DNA from: Fragilaria crotonensis
Lineage: Eukaryota > Bacillariophyta > Fragilariophyceae > Fragilariales > Fragilariaceae
NCBI GenBank assembly: GCA_022925895.1
Contig: JAKSYS010000045.1
Span: forward strand, 105,714 to 169,713
Reading direction: 5' to 3'
DNA length: 64,000 nucleotides
Below, piece after piece: positions 43,700 through 55,623 of this stretch; positions within the stretch are counted from its first letter, which is position 1; each line of letters opens with the position of its first letter. Below the pieces are notes generated by a model that worked only from the letters and a program-made list of their open reading frames with translations, was not told the DNA's origin and did not search any database. The position numbers and the translations under genes are program-made.

Positions 43700-44045
43700 T
43701 GTTGTGTGGGTACCGGTACTGCCTCGTCCTATGTACACCGCAGTAGTACTTGGAGTACTCGGAGTATCTTTGAGGCTACGGTGAACCAGTACTACCACTG
43801 ATGTACTCCAGTACCTGGTACTCCAGTACACTACTCCACTGTGATACTGCTGCATTGTACAGTACTGTGTTACCTACAGTACTGTGTTACCTAAAGTACT
43901 CAAGACAATGGACTGCAGTATATGGAGTACTAGCCTGGAGGCTACGGTAGACCAGTAGTACTTCTACTGATCTCCCCTCTACAACTCCACTATGACACTG
44001 CTGCATTGTACAGTACTGTGGCAATGGCACTGGACACCGGTACTG
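43700..44045. repeat. GTAC-dense segment with internal duplication
   Basis: I count about 20 GTAC in some 330 bases. A unit running GAGGCTACGGT, CCAGTA, then ACTGCTGCATTGTACAGTAC occurs twice (about 43770-43870 and 43936-44031). No coding content. Confidence 0.7.
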
Positions 44046-44930
44046 TACAGCAGCTGCTGATGTTCCTGTCCAGTTGAAGACAAAGATATGTCATGTTACT
44101 TGTCCTGCCTGCGGCGCCTTTATCCCAATGTACTTCTACACTACAGTGGCAGCAGTATGCTGCTGCTTCATTGCTGTATTGTTTCTTGTTGTTGTTGTTT
44201 TGCTTTCAATCTCACATTGTCCCTTTGTTCTACTTTTTCTTTTAGGCGGCTGCTTGTGACGATGAGTGTTGAGTGCCTCATTTTGTTGTGTTTTGATGGA
44301 ATATGTGCTTCTTCTGCTTGTGTGCTTCTATTGAGCATGTAAGGCAATCTGACCTTCAGAATCTTTATTCGGTCACCTGCGAGAGATTCTCATTGATTTG
44401 AGTGAATCAAACCAGGTTGATCTACCGGTATAGGTTCTGTTTGTCAGTTGTCTGTTTGCATGCTCAAGAGTTGTATACACACAAGCCAGTCGCAAGATCA
44501 TTCTTATTTAAACCCGCAAAATGTTTCACAAACCAGCAGTTGTTGTAGATGAGGTGTAAATTCATCCCCCCTGTCCAGGGAAAACAGCCAACAAACAATT
44601 CATTCACATGTATTCTAATATGGAGCAAAGCATAAAAAAGGTGGAGGGGATCCCGATGATTACAAAACTACTGATGCCACTTCCTTTCCCAATCAATGCC
44701 AGCAAAAAAACCAAACCTATTTTACGCGCTGCCCCTATGCCCATGACAAAGGGGCATTTGACTCACACAGATGGGCTCTACTACACTGGGAGGTCTAGTG
44801 GCCAATTAACCAATGTCAAACTTATGATCTCAAATGGACTGCATACCACTCAGAGCGCTGCACAATCCTCCGGTAGCTTTCAAGGAAAATGGAAGCATTG
44901 GCTGAGAGCCAATTCTTTGTGACAGCTAAT

Positions 44931-45400
44931 ATGTGCTGATCATGACTGCCGATATCTTGATGGAGTAACTTCTGCACATGAGTTTTGTGTGCTATATGTC
45001 GATGAGTTGTCTTTGCACTTTGCACTTTGCACTTTGCACTTGAAGCAACTGCATGAGTCCGCATGTCGTGCCCATGGACTTCTTGGTTTTGCTCTTTCAG
45101 AGTGTATACCATCACTGTTAGAAGAAGTGAATGATACTTGCTTGCCACAATAAGCTTTGTTGAGTAAGGTCATCATGGGCACATTGGTGAGCAAAGTATT
45201 TTTGCTGATGCCGACACCACTCCCAACTTAATTGTCCCATGAATAGCTGGTTCCACCCGATTTGATTCTGATGCCGAATGAGAGTCCTCATGGTTGGATG
45301 GTGTGTATCTGGCTCCAACACAACATCGTCCCAATGCGTGATTGGTAGGATTTTGACACATGATGAAAGAGAAGATTGCAACAAAATTTGGCATTAGTAC
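44931..45400 (-). pseudogene. Fragment of a repeated diatom protein family
   Basis: Minus-strand pieces read ITHWDDVVLEPDTHHPTMRT, then RHQNQIGWNQLFMGQLSWEW, then in another frame HSLLLTVMVYTLKEQNQEVHG. The order W..H, Q-x-x-I-G-W..F..G..S..W and W..RN..vHG recalls a family seen repeatedly in diatom genomes next to reverse-transcriptase-like genes. The copy is broken and incomplete. A (TTTGCAC)n run at 45014-45040 interrupts it. Confidence 0.3.
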
Positions 45401-45756
45401 AAAAGCTGCGACAAACAAACTTGAGGTGAGAAGGTCTGAATGTGCAACAGAAGCTCTAAAACAAATCTACAGGACATCATTCAATTCTACAGATGCTGAT
45501 TTGAAGTGTATTGCTCCTACAATTGGATCCATCCATTGTGATTATTGGATGCCCACTTGGCAAAGATGGAGACCAATTTAAAACCATTGTTGAGTGCCCT
45601 GACTCTTTTGTTATCTCATGTGTTATACTTCACAATGGAATTGGAAATGAAGCTGGTTCATCATTGGTGCTTTGCTACTTCCAAAGACAATTGCTGACGC
45701 ATTATTGGACAAGAATGCTCAAGGATTTGCATGGATTGTATCGGAGTCTTTGCAAA

Positions 45757-45810
45757 GTTCCTCTGATGCAACTTTGTTTCCACGTTCCTCTGATGCAACT
45801 TTGTTTCCAC
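45757..45810. repeat. Exact 27-bp tandem duplication
   Basis: GTTCCTCTGATGCAACTTTG plus TTTCCAC occurs twice head to tail without a mismatch (45757-45783, 45784-45810). Confidence 0.9.
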
Positions 45811-46181
45811 GTGCAGGCAAGGTTTGGAGTTGTGGGCCTCCTGCAACATGCTGCAAGATGAAGGTGCAAAACTTTGGTATCAGAGAATGAATTTGAGAAA
45901 TTTAGAAAAGTGGCACAGGAAAGAAGAGACGACAAGAAAGATCAACCAGTGGTATCCAGTGATGAAGCGGCCATGCATAAATTTGCGGAGCACAGATTTT
46001 TGTACTGGTGGGGTTGGAGCTCTACCAGTCAAAGATCACCAGGAGAAGGTGTAAATGAAGCGTGACGAGATGTGAAGGAACCGCACCACAGATTTTTGGG
46101 AAAGCATGCCTCCCAAGAACTGTACATGTGCATGCTGTACATTTTTGGTGTATGTAGAACATGAAGGAAGTGTACAGTATG

Positions 46182-46217
46182 AATTTGAATTTGAATTTGA
46201 ATTCAAATTCAAATTCA
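46182..46217. repeat. Perfect palindrome of GAATTT/AAATTC units
   Basis: Three GAATTT units lead into GAATTC and then AAATTC units, giving a 30-bp perfect palindrome centred on GAATTC. The corresponding place in Y (about 52180) lacks the expansion. Confidence 0.85.
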
Positions 46218-46337
46218 GTACCTGTGTGTACGACAATCTACACAAACAAATTCAAAGGGCAATGTACTACTATCCCATAAACGGCCATTTCAGCATTCAA
46301 AAAAATTTCACACAAAAGAAGAAACACAAATACAACC

Positions 46338-47316
46338 ATGGCCTTGATGCGACAGGCATGACTGCTTCAAAGCCCAGCACTTGGAAACAAAGGAGAAACT
46401 CATTACGCGACATGTGACAAACAGATCCCAATGAGATTCAAAGTAACAACAAGGAGGTAAGTGCCACCAAAAATTGATACAACGCAAGGACAGAGGGCTC
46501 AATACAGAAATCCACCATCCCTACCTTCAACTATTAAAATCAGGAAATCAAGCAACAGCCATGTAATATCATCAATTCCAGGGCTAAGCAGCAGCTTAAT
46601 TGGCATGAGCATGATGGACCTTTTACGAAGAGCATCAAATCAGTATGGTCAAGGGTGGTTGTATCAAAAGACACGTGTTCTCCATATTGAAGCTCTTAAA
46701 AAATTTCATTCACATTTCAGTGAAGATGAGAAAACAATGTGAGGGTTCATGAAGCACAGCAACATTCGCGGAACCCAAAATTGGTGGCTTGGGATAGGCA
46801 GGGAAAATGGTAAGAATGAAGTGGATTGTCATTCATGATCACAACCAACCAACTGACTTGTTTTGTTATTGCTCATTCAAAACAGAAAATGGATACTACA
46901 TGAGCAGATGAGGACAAAAAACAACCTACCGGTAAGCTATGATAGTACATGAAAGGAAAAATAAAGACATCTTAAATTCTAACCGCATCTTTGCAATGCC
47001 ACATTCCACAGCCACTGCTTTACACCTTCTGATAATGGGGAAGGTTGTGCTTGGTCAGAGACTTGCATGAGGAAATCCGATGAATTATACTTGGCCATAA
47101 AGAATGGTAGAAAGAAATCAGCCCAACATTCAAACAGTAAGTCGTAAAGATGTGTCTGTCACAACAGTCCGTTCATGGGGCCAAGAAACTGTTTGATGAC
47201 ACTCATACAAATGCACGGATGAGTTAAATGACAACTCTGATGAGGATAACAACTTCTCTGGATTTATAACAACTATATATGTTGATGGAGATGTGAAGAA
47301 GGAAGCTGTTAATTGA
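46338..47316 (+). pseudogene. Degenerate gene C relative in X
   Basis: From ATG 46338, pieces in shifting frames match the copy in Y: ATGMTASKPSTWKQRR, then SHFSEDEKTM and NWWLGIGRENG, then CMRKSDELYLAIKNGRKKS, and HKCTDELNDNSDEDNNFSG up to a stop at 47314-47316. Through Y the similarity extends to gene C of M (NIENWWETARK, SREGMERFNNL). Several stops and shifts make it non-functional. Confidence 0.65.
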
Positions 47317-47459
47317 TGAGAGGGTGAGTAAGAATTTGTAGAATGTTTCATCAAAACCGCATACATAACACAATAAGTTAAAATTCAATTCCAGAGTCAT
47401 ACATACCTATGCAACAGCTCATAAAAATGAGCAAAAGTTCAATCAATTATATGAAGAAC

Positions 47460-47892
47460 GTCAGCTCAGGAATCCTGTGATTACATCATACACAATAACC
47501 AGCAAACTTCTTCATTGCGCATGTCGAATTCAGGAATTGAAATTCACCAAAACAAATGAAGAATTGGTTCAGTTCAGATATTCCAAGTCCCAGAGCTCAG
47601 GAATGCCACTCTGGAGCTAGTAAAGATGAGTCATCAGATTTCAGGATTCAAAACTTCAGAGTTCAGGAATGCAAGGTATGAGCTCGTATGAAAGAGACGA
47701 ATAAGTTCAGGAAGAAAAAATTTTAGGGTTCAGGAATACGAAGTAACTTGCCTCATACTCACAAGGTACGAGCTCTTTAGTCCTAAGTTTATACCTATAA
47801 TTTAGGTAAAAAGTACGAGCAAAAAAATATCATATTAAAGGTGATTTGTTTTTCATATCCAATAGCTGACTTGGTTTTGGCACCCTTAGATG
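47460..47892. repeat. B-type end of X with TTCAGGAAT repeats (mirror of 49962-50390 in Y)
   Basis: At least seven CTCAGGAAT/TTCAGGAAT words lie within 280 bp, followed by TTTATACCTATAATTTAGGT and the CACCCTTAGATG terminus. The same blocks appear inverted at the start of Y. Confidence 0.8.
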
Positions 47893-48303
47893 CAGTTGAA
47901 AAATTTTGTGATCAGTGTTTTTTGTTCACCCATTCTTGTTTGCAGATCTCGTGATTCCTTCATACTTCTTTCATCTTTGCTGTGTGGAAAGAGAGCTTCG
48001 GAGTAGAGTTTCCAGCAGCATATTGCAAAGATATCTGTCATTGAAACAGATTTCTCCTTGTTTTTTACTACTTATACAGAATCGTGTCATGCATGCTGGA
48101 TTTCAGCCGACAATTGAGATTGCCATTTGTTTCGTGTAACGCTGCATTCCTTGCTTTCCAGAGACAAGACGGTGTAATGATATAGTCATTTGATGCAATC
48201 ACGGAGACGTTGTATATCTTCTGTTATTGTGAATGTGGTGTCCTCGTAATGCATTGAGGCAAGATCAATCCAAGACCTACTACTTTAAAAACCTTTAGTT
48301 GCG
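47893..48303. other. Spacer between X and the Harbinger-like pseudogene
   Basis: AT-rich, no gene or repeat recognised; a left end of the pseudogene's element could not be identified. Confidence 0.4.
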
Positions 48304-49548
48304 TTGTCCCATCCAATCTTTTCTTGTCCTGCAACTATGCAACTCAAAACATCCTGCATGTGGTTTGTAATAATGACCACGTTCAGAATGACTTGGAGCA
48401 GCTTGGAGAGTTACTACAACCACGTCGGACCGCTTTCGCCAAAGATTTTTCACCCGATGTTTCGAACGAATAGAGCCTCCGTTAATAGACTTTGCGACTC
48501 AATCATTGCCAAGGTTGGTGCCAATGTCTTTAAGTCCAAAGAGTGGCTGCTTTCAATGCAGGAACACGTCATGCCACAGATGCATTCTTGGGAGGAATTT
48601 TATCAGGCGAAAGAAACCTGGGATCATGCTACGTCAACTGGCCGGAGCAAGCTATCTTGATGTCCTGCTAGCATATGGCATCTCAACTTCTTCGGTGTAC
48701 TCCGTGTTTCATGAAGCAACTGAATGGGTCGTGATAAACTTCGAAAATGCTTTAGTCCAATGGATCACTTCTAAGGATGAAGAAGCGCTTAATAGAGTAT
48801 CTGAAGGCTTTTCTTCAGCCAGGGGCGGATTTTCAGAAACTGTATTGGTGCTTTGGATAGTCTGGAAGTAGAAATCAAGTATCCCGCTGCTACCAACCTC
48901 ATCCGAGACCCAGGAAACTACTTTTGCAGGATGTGGTTCTTTGCTCTCAATGTCCAGTCAATCTGTGACAATTCGATCACGATGAATTCTTTGGATGTCA
49001 GGTCACAAGGGTTCTATTTGATGGCCTTTCTAGAAACCCAGTTAATTAAGATTCTTGAACAGCATTCTTAATGGCTTGAAGACAAGGGGTTACTTTCTTG
49101 TCGGTGATTCTGCTTACCCTTTGATGGCTCATCTCTTGGTTCCATACTCGGATGCAAAGTCACTTCTTTTCCTTGAAGATGCATTCAACTTTTGGCTCTC
49201 AAACAGCCAAATTTAGATTGAGTGTGCATTTGGAGAAGTGGTGATGCGATGGGGCATACTGTGGAGGAGCGAGTTGCTATTTGACATCACAGATGTTGCA
49301 TGGTGCTAAGAGCAGTGGTGCTGCTCCATAATTTTTTAGTTGACAAGCGAGAATACCAATCTGGCTGTAATATCGAAGACGCTGAGTACTTTTGTAACTT
49401 GTCCCTACTTGATCTCAATGATTGTTCCTTGCTATCACATGAACAACCCTTGGCGGTGGCAACAGACAACAATGAGGCAGCCTCATCCTGGAGGGAGGCC
49501 CAGTGGATCAATGGCAACCCAGCAAGAGCGAGGGAGGAAAAGGCGTGA
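48304..49548 (+). pseudogene. Broken PIF/Harbinger-like transposase
   Basis: Pieces in several frames follow the family order: LESYYNHVGPLSPKIFHPMF, then GASYLDVLLAYGISTSSVYS, then SLEVEIKYPAATNLIRDPGN (where the first catalytic Asp region should be, partly lost). Next come YFLVGDSAYPLMAHLLVPYS (second Asp), IECAFGEVVMRWGILWR (Glu) and VLLHNFLVDKREYQSG. It is a different subfamily from the transposase at 1427-3161. Stops and shifts throughout make it inactive. It occupies the gap between the inverted elements X and Y. Confidence 0.7.
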
Positions 49549-49961
49549 AGACCTCACTGATGATTGTATGGAAGGCCGATGCAAGAAACAATGTTGTAGC
49601 AGTTATAGTACAACAAAATGATTTGGCAACTGAATTGGATTTGCATCAAACATGTTGTAGTACTAAGTAATTAATCTGATCCCACTGCCTTCATGCTGAT
49701 TACCTCTTTCTTTTCTCTTGTTGTATTTTTGAAAGTATCATCTCTTTTGTCATGGGACTAGTGCCAGTGTCATCCTTGACGATTTCCTAATAACCTTCAC
49801 AAGCCGAGGTTTGTCGTATGTGAAGGTTATGAGCACCATTTTGTGGCGCAAGACAATCAAGCGCCTACGAAGATTTTCAACCGTACTGGAGTACTGCCCA
49901 CACTGCGTCTTTGATTCACACAAAAGTAAATCGTAGATACGACAGTACTTGGAGTAGACTA
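49549..49961. other. Spacer before element Y
   Basis: 3' flank of the pseudogene; CAGTACTTGGAGTAGAC just before Y. No gene seen. Confidence 0.4.
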
Positions 49962-52900
49962 CATCTAAGGGTGCCAAAACCAAGTCGGCTCTTGGATATG
50001 AAAAACCAATTATCTTTGATATGATAATTTTTTGTTCATAATTTTTACCTAAAATATAGGTAAAAACTTAGGACTAAAGAGCTTGTACATCATGTGTATG
50101 AAGCGGGTTTCCTCGTATTCCTGAACTCTGAAATTTATTTTTCCTGAACTTTTTCATCTCTTGCATAGGAGCTCATACTTTGCATTCCTGAGCTCCAAAA
50201 TTTCAATTCCTGAATTTCACTGACTCATTTTACTAACACTCGGGTGGGATTCTGAACTCTTGGACTCTAAATATATGAACTATACCACTTCTTCATTTGT
50301 GATCATGAATTTCAATTCCTGAATTAGATATTCGAAAAGAAGAAGTTTGCTGTGTAGTGTGTATGAAGTAATCACCTCAGTAGTTCTGAGCTGACATTGT
50401 TCATATAATAGATGTTATTGTCGCTCATTTTAACTTTTGTTGGAGATTAGTTTTAATTGTGCCTATTCGTGTGGCTTTGATGAACCATTCTACTATTCAT
50501 TACTAAGTGTCTGATCTATTCTAAACTGCCTCCACTTTCAATTCACTGTAGACAAGTTCAGGAGCAAGATGACTGGAGTAGTTATCATCCTCCTCATCAG
50601 AGTCCTCGTCAAATACATCAATGCACTTGTGTGGGCGTTTCTTACCCTTGTCATCAAATTGTTTCCTGACCCCCCGGCCAGACTCCTTTTTCCTTCTGGA
50701 CAGAAACATTTTAAGTAGTTCCTGGTTGAATGTTGGGGTGGTTGATTTCTTTCTATCATTCTTGATGGCCATGTATAATTCATCGTATTTCCTCATTCCC
50801 ACCTGTGACCAACCACAGCCTCCCCCATTATCATGAGCACCCTTGTTCCTGGAGAATGTGTAGTGGTGGCTGCGAACATGGTATTGCAAAGATTGGTCAG
50901 AAGTTAGGATGTGGTTTTTCATTTCATTTAGTATCATAGTGTAACTTACGGGTAGGTTGTTGTTGTCCTCATCAGTCCATGTACCAATTCGCTGTTTCCA
51001 ACAAGTGATAACAAAACAAGTCAGTTTCTTGTTGTTTGTTCTGTGACAAACCATTCGGATAAACTTACCATTTTCTCTGTCTTAACTAATTCGCGAACCA
51101 CCTCTTCCCATAGTTGATCAGGCACAGCAAAATGAATGCTTCATCACTTATGGACAGGATTTTCTTGCTCCATACTTTTCTGTCAGTTGTTGCACAGTGG
51201 TTCTCCATGTTGATAGTGTTATTCCACTTGCTGCTGCCGACAATGCATGGGGCATAGGTGTCTATGATTTGGGCATAGTAGCAGATATTATCCCTCATCT
51301 TGAGGAGGTAACTGGTTTCTTCCTCGCTTCCTGTATAGGCTGTGTTCATACGTTCCTAAATTGGAAGTGAATCCCTCTGGATGCAAGGTGTTTGATGTTG
51401 AATGCAAGTGAGTGTGAGTATGCTCGGGCTTTGGCAAAGTACACTCACTTCAATTCCTCACCTTTGAATTTCATTTGCATGTTTTTATTGCATTGTTCAA
51501 GATCAGTGTGTGTTTACAACTATTCTCCGCATCCCAAGCCACCAGTTTTCGGTTCTCGAATGTTTGTGTGCTTCATGATAAAGCCACAAAGTGTTTTCTC
51601 ATCTTCACTGAAATGAGAATGATAGTCTTTTGATAGAACTTCCAAATAGAGAACACGTGTTTTTGATGCAAGTCTTGATCACACTGATTTGATTCTCTTC
51701 TGTATTTTCCGTCATGCTCATGTCCACTATGCTGCTTAGCCCTGGAACCGATGATGTTAGTTGGCTGTCACTTGATTTCCCGACTTTAATAGTTGAAGGT
51801 AGGGATGGTGGATTTCGTATGCATGCTTCTGTCCTAGTTTTGCATCCATTTTCCGTGGCACTTCTTCCTCCTCCTCCTCCTCGTTGTCACTTTGAATCAG
51901 ATCATTGGGATCTGTGGTCACTCGTTTCACGCCTCTTATGAAGTCTCTCCTTTGTTTCCTAGAGCTGGGCTTTAAGGCAGTCATGCCTGCTGCTGTTTGG
52001 TGTGCCATTGATGCCATGGTTGTATTTGTGGTGCTTCCTTGTTGTGTGAAAAACTTTCCGATTGTGCGCCAAATTTTGAACACTGAAAATCCTGTTTGTG
52101 GGATAGTCTTTTTTGCCACCATTTGAATTTCATACCAAGTACCGAGTTGGTATGTAGGTTCTACACATTCATGCAGGGTTTTCAAATTTTGAATTCATAC
52201 CACACCCCCCTTCATTTTTTACATACACCAAAAATGTACCGAAAGTAAATGTACAATTTGAATGCACGCTTTCCCGAACTTCTGTTTAGTGAATCTGTGT
52301 CCTGTCAATTTCAACACCTCATTTTCATTCAATCAACACAACAATCAACACGAAAAAAAGCACATTTGCAGTCTTACCACTTAAGACTGCAATGTCTTGT
52401 GGGTGGGAAAGGACGAAGAAGGAGCGAAGATGCCAAATAATGGAGCATCAATGTGGTGTCGGGCATGACACCAAGTGGTGGAGTGCTCAACGAACGAAGT
52501 GTGAGATGTGACACTTCCCGCAAAAAAAATCACGTACGATTCTACTAAAGACAATACTGTGGCTGAAAAAGAATTAATTCCTTGTAGAAATATACAGCAT
52601 GCACTGGTATTGGTGCCAAAGAATTAATCAGTACATACTATCGCCTACAATTCTACGGTTTGTTGTTGAAAACACAAGATCACGTAGTACGTAGCATAGT
52701 GTCATGGGTACTCGCATGATACAATACTGTACTAAAATTATACGCTACCACCATACCGTAGTACACAAAACACAGCGCTATAGTAATGAAAGTACCGTAC
52801 ACAGTACCACACTACCATACACACAGACCACGCCAGCTACCATACTGTACACCACCGCACCATACTAACGCTGTAGGCACCGAACACCATGCACCATGCA

Positions 52901-53343
52901 CCAGACACGCCCATAGCTACTTGTACAACGTACAATGTACAGCGTATAAGCAACAACGAACCATTGCGCTAGTACGACGGTAGTATCCCAGCTGACAGCA
53001 CTGTAAACCGCTGTATACTGTACACTGTACGGCACAACAATAGTCCACCCACGATACACCATGCTCCAGTATTTCGTACAAAACACGTACAGTACTCGGT
53101 GTTTTATGTGCATCGAAATAATGAAGAAAAAAGCTCAGGAATAATACTGCAGTAGTTCAGGAGCAAAAAAAATTCTTCATAAAAATGAGGAAACAGCAAA
53201 TGTCGGAATCCTGAACTAAATAAATAAACCAGAAAAAACTTCAGGAATCCTGAACTAAATATGGGAATCCTGAAATTTTTCCAATAAATATGATAAAAAA
53301 TTCTTGTATCAACTATGGTACTTAGTTTTGGCACCCTTAGATG
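49962..53343. mobile_element. Element Y: second member of family X/Y, opposite orientation
   Basis: 3,382 bp from CATCTAAGGGTGCCAAAACC (49962) to GTTTTGGCACCCTTAGATG (ending 53343), flanked by TA on both sides (49960-49961, 53344-53345). Its left end is the B-type and its right end the A-type end of X, so the element reads right to left. It contains a broken gene C relative on the minus strand (50521-52017) and GTAC-rich DNA at 52680-53100. No transposase core is present, so Y is non-autonomous unless gene C itself is the mobilising protein. Confidence 0.8.
50521..52017 (-). pseudogene. Gene C relative in Y, degenerate
   Basis: From ATG 52017 (MASMAHQTA): AAGMTALKPSSRKQRRDF and an EEEEEEE tract up to 51757. 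Then unframed remnants include HSHFSEDEKTL. At 51349-51086 comes NICYYAQIIDTYAPCIVGSS followed by SISDEAFILLCLINYGKRW. At 51054-50521 come RIGTWTDEDNNNLPVSYTMI, GCGWSQVGMRKYDELYMAIK and an acidic end with HKCIDVFDEDSDEED. DEAFILLCLINY against DEAFLLLCLENY ties it to gene C of M. Some gaps between frames may be introns, others are decay. The last 178-codon frame is surprisingly open. Confidence 0.65.
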
Positions 53344-53968
53344 TATACGTGGATTTTTCTACATGCACCAGTATGTAGAGCAGCACTGGAGCAAACAACT
53401 CTTCCCTCTGTCGTACGTCGTACTCTTCAGACCTCCCTGTGCTCCAAAGGTAGGCAACTTGTGTATGCATATGTATACTTTTTTGAAGTATGCAGGTGAT
53501 GGCGCAGCACAGCAGGTGGGGAGAAGGAAGCAAGCGGTGCCGTCCACAAAACAATCGTCCAGTACACCGGAGTTGACCATTGTCACACAATTCTGTTGAA
53601 GATCCTCGTATGCAACTTCCACGCGGAATTAATTTGGGAAATTTGCGAAATTGTGAACCTTGCAAAACAAAAAAGGTTGATAAGAATGGAGACTGGCGGT
53701 GTGCGTTGCTTGTCAGTGACGTGAAAAAGAAGAATATTTTTCCGGCTCAAATACTTGTGAAGCTCGCGAAACTTGTTGCAAAGCGCGGGTTGTGTTAGGA
53801 AAGACCCTCATGAACATCAGCAATACTACTACTAGGGGTTCAACTATCTGCACCAGAATCATTGCCATGGGCACCTGCAGGTACTAGGAGGAGTGGTACA
53901 ACAAGTGAGGACTCCTGCTTTCATGACTACCTTGTTATTGGTGTTCCATACTCTTGCTTACAATGTAG
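53344..53968. other. Spacer between Y and the K-family remnant
   Basis: Frames of up to 118 codons occur on both strands without domain features. No terminal repeats seen other than the end of Y. Confidence 0.4.
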
Positions 53969-54538
53969 TTGTGTACTCCTTCAATTTTAAATCTCAAGAA
54001 GTCTTGGAGGAGGTTGCCTGCCACACTGTACATATGCTGGGTTTGGATGCGGGAACTCTTCCAACATTCTGAAAATGCCATTCCATTCACCATCAGTCTT
54101 CTAGAATGCTGCTTAGTTCCAACAAGACTGTTTCAATCACTGCTTGCACGCCTCCCTGCAACAATCATCCCACATCTATTCATTTTTCCAGTGACAGTTG
54201 ATATGCACAGCACAAGAACATGATGTCCCACAGTCGGATACTAGCAATTTCGGTACTTGTGCAAAACATTGTCTGCATCTCTGCCAACAACAATGGTTGC
54301 TTGTCTTCATGTCTGTGTACTGCTGATTACTACAGTAGAATGCAGCAATCTAGTTGTGGAGTCTCTGCAATAGTAGAGCTCCGGTTTTTAACATACTAGC
54401 CATGAGGTTGAAACACATAGTATGCCTCCGGGATTTTTGGGTCAACATGACACATGCCGAAGAATTTTCGAGAAATTAATGACATCACGCCTCAATTTTT
54501 ATTGGCTACATGTGTATTTTTGACAATGAAACCTGCCA
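53969..54538 (-). pseudogene. K-family remnant: 5' end of element and N-terminal transposase coding DNA
   Basis: Aligns base by base, with many changes, to K1 at about 7800-8100 and again to K1's right end at 8926-9049. Shared words include CTCCCTGCAACAATCATCCC-type and AGTTGATATGC-type sequence, and TTTTTATTGGCTACATGTGT against TTTCTATTGGCTGCACGTAC. It ends in TGAAACCTGCCA followed by TA, against TGAAACCAGCCA-TA of K1. The part between, coding the first 240 residues, is mostly missing. Not functional. Confidence 0.65.
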
Positions 54539-54934
54539 TAAATAGTTGCCGACCCATTGCCAAACTCTCAGGTTCTGGAATGGTCGTTCACCTGGTGAAG
54601 AGGAAATCTGGTGCTGTTCAAAGCTAGAATGAAACGGAAAAGGTAACGATCCACCGCCTCCCATCTCCCATTCCAAATTGTATAGATACGATAGTAAGAG
54701 AGGCACAGCCAACCCATAACTTTACAAGTTGAGCCCTGCAGATGAGACTGCCTAATTTGAAAGGAATGTTATTAGGGTGGATGTAATTTACTACGCAGTC
54801 TAACGTAGTAAAGGGCACTTGTCATCTGAAGTGTCAAAATATATAGCTGTTATGATACTAACCGAGTTAATTGCTCGCGATGTAGTAGCTACATCGTACT
54901 TGTACTCATTATTTGTGACCGGTTTCGATTAGAA
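54539..54934. other. Spacer, nothing recognised
   Basis: Short frames only. GTAC words near 54890. Lies between the K remnant and the MITE. Confidence 0.4.
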
Positions 54935-55035
54935 TGCAAGGAAATGACGTCCATCATGACGGCTCACAGTACCGACCCCTTCATGTACCAAGTACGGTCA
55001 TACAGTACTCCAGTAAGACAGTACCATAGGGAGAG

Positions 55036-55623
55036 TCAAGGTACAGCAGCTGACAGCTGTTATTGTGCCGTTATTGACGTTGCAATTTCGTCCCCGCCAG
55101 CTGAGTCCCATCCGGCTTTGGATACGAAGATTCCCACGCCAACTGTATACGGCGAATCGCCAGTACGAAAACTACAGTTGTCCTGGACTGCTTTCCGCCC
55201 TCATAACCTCCTTTTCTACAACAACAATTTGTCCACATTGACCCAGTGTAATTCAACTGCAATTTCCCTTCATGTGCCAACTAATTTCCAACATGTGTCC
55301 CTCATCATGTTGGCTAAGTCTGGCCATGTTGCAACAGTTGTTGCGACCGTCAATTCGTTCGTGAAGGCGGAGTTGGTCCTGACATTTCAATGCCTTTATC
55401 AGTGGGATGAAGGCTTTGAATGCTCACTCCCACAACCCTCTAACTTCGCGAAAGTAGATCGGCAAGATTCAATCGGTCCTGGATTGAATTGGTTCCTTCA
55501 AAGTGAAACCTAGAAATAAGCTCATAAGTTAAACAACACTAGAATTAAAAACTCTACGTTTGACCGAACCCGGATTTCTACGAACTAGTACGCAGCCTTG
55601 ATCACGCCGTGTACTTCGACTGG
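55036..55623 (+). repeat. 5' LTR of the copia element
   Basis: 588 bp, about 98-99% identical by eye to 62487-63074. Directly followed by TTATTTTCGCCCAATAATAA, where a primer-binding site is expected; I cannot match it to a tRNA from memory. Open frames in the LTR (such as 54944-55513) are not genes. Confidence 0.9.

Larger units (their letters stand above)
41305..47892. mobile_element. Element X: transposon with gene C remnant, family X/Y
   Basis: The left end CATCTAAGAGTGCCAAAACT (41305) and the reverse complement of the right end, CATCTAAGGGTGCCAAAACC (ending 47892), are flanked by CA on both sides (41303-41304, 47893-47894). The left 250 bp and the right 430 bp match the two ends of Y in mirror order, so X and Y are two copies of one element in opposite orientation. 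Relative to Y, X has an extra 3.2 kb at about 42836-46085. Subterminal DNA is rich in TTCAGGAAT/TTCAGGATT. The 2-bp flank (TA in Y) suggests a Tc1/mariner-like or similar mechanism. Its only gene is a broken relative of gene C. Confidence 0.7.

Noticed and set aside
46182-46217. GAATTT/AAATTC palindrome as a recombination or attachment site
   Set aside because: It is a simple hexamer expansion, absent from the matching place in Y, and has no other sign of site-specific recombination.
54944-55513. 189-codon open frame at the start of the copia element, repeated near 62568-62957
   Set aside because: It lies in the LTRs, begins in the MITE, and has no domain features. It is chance open frame in a repeat.
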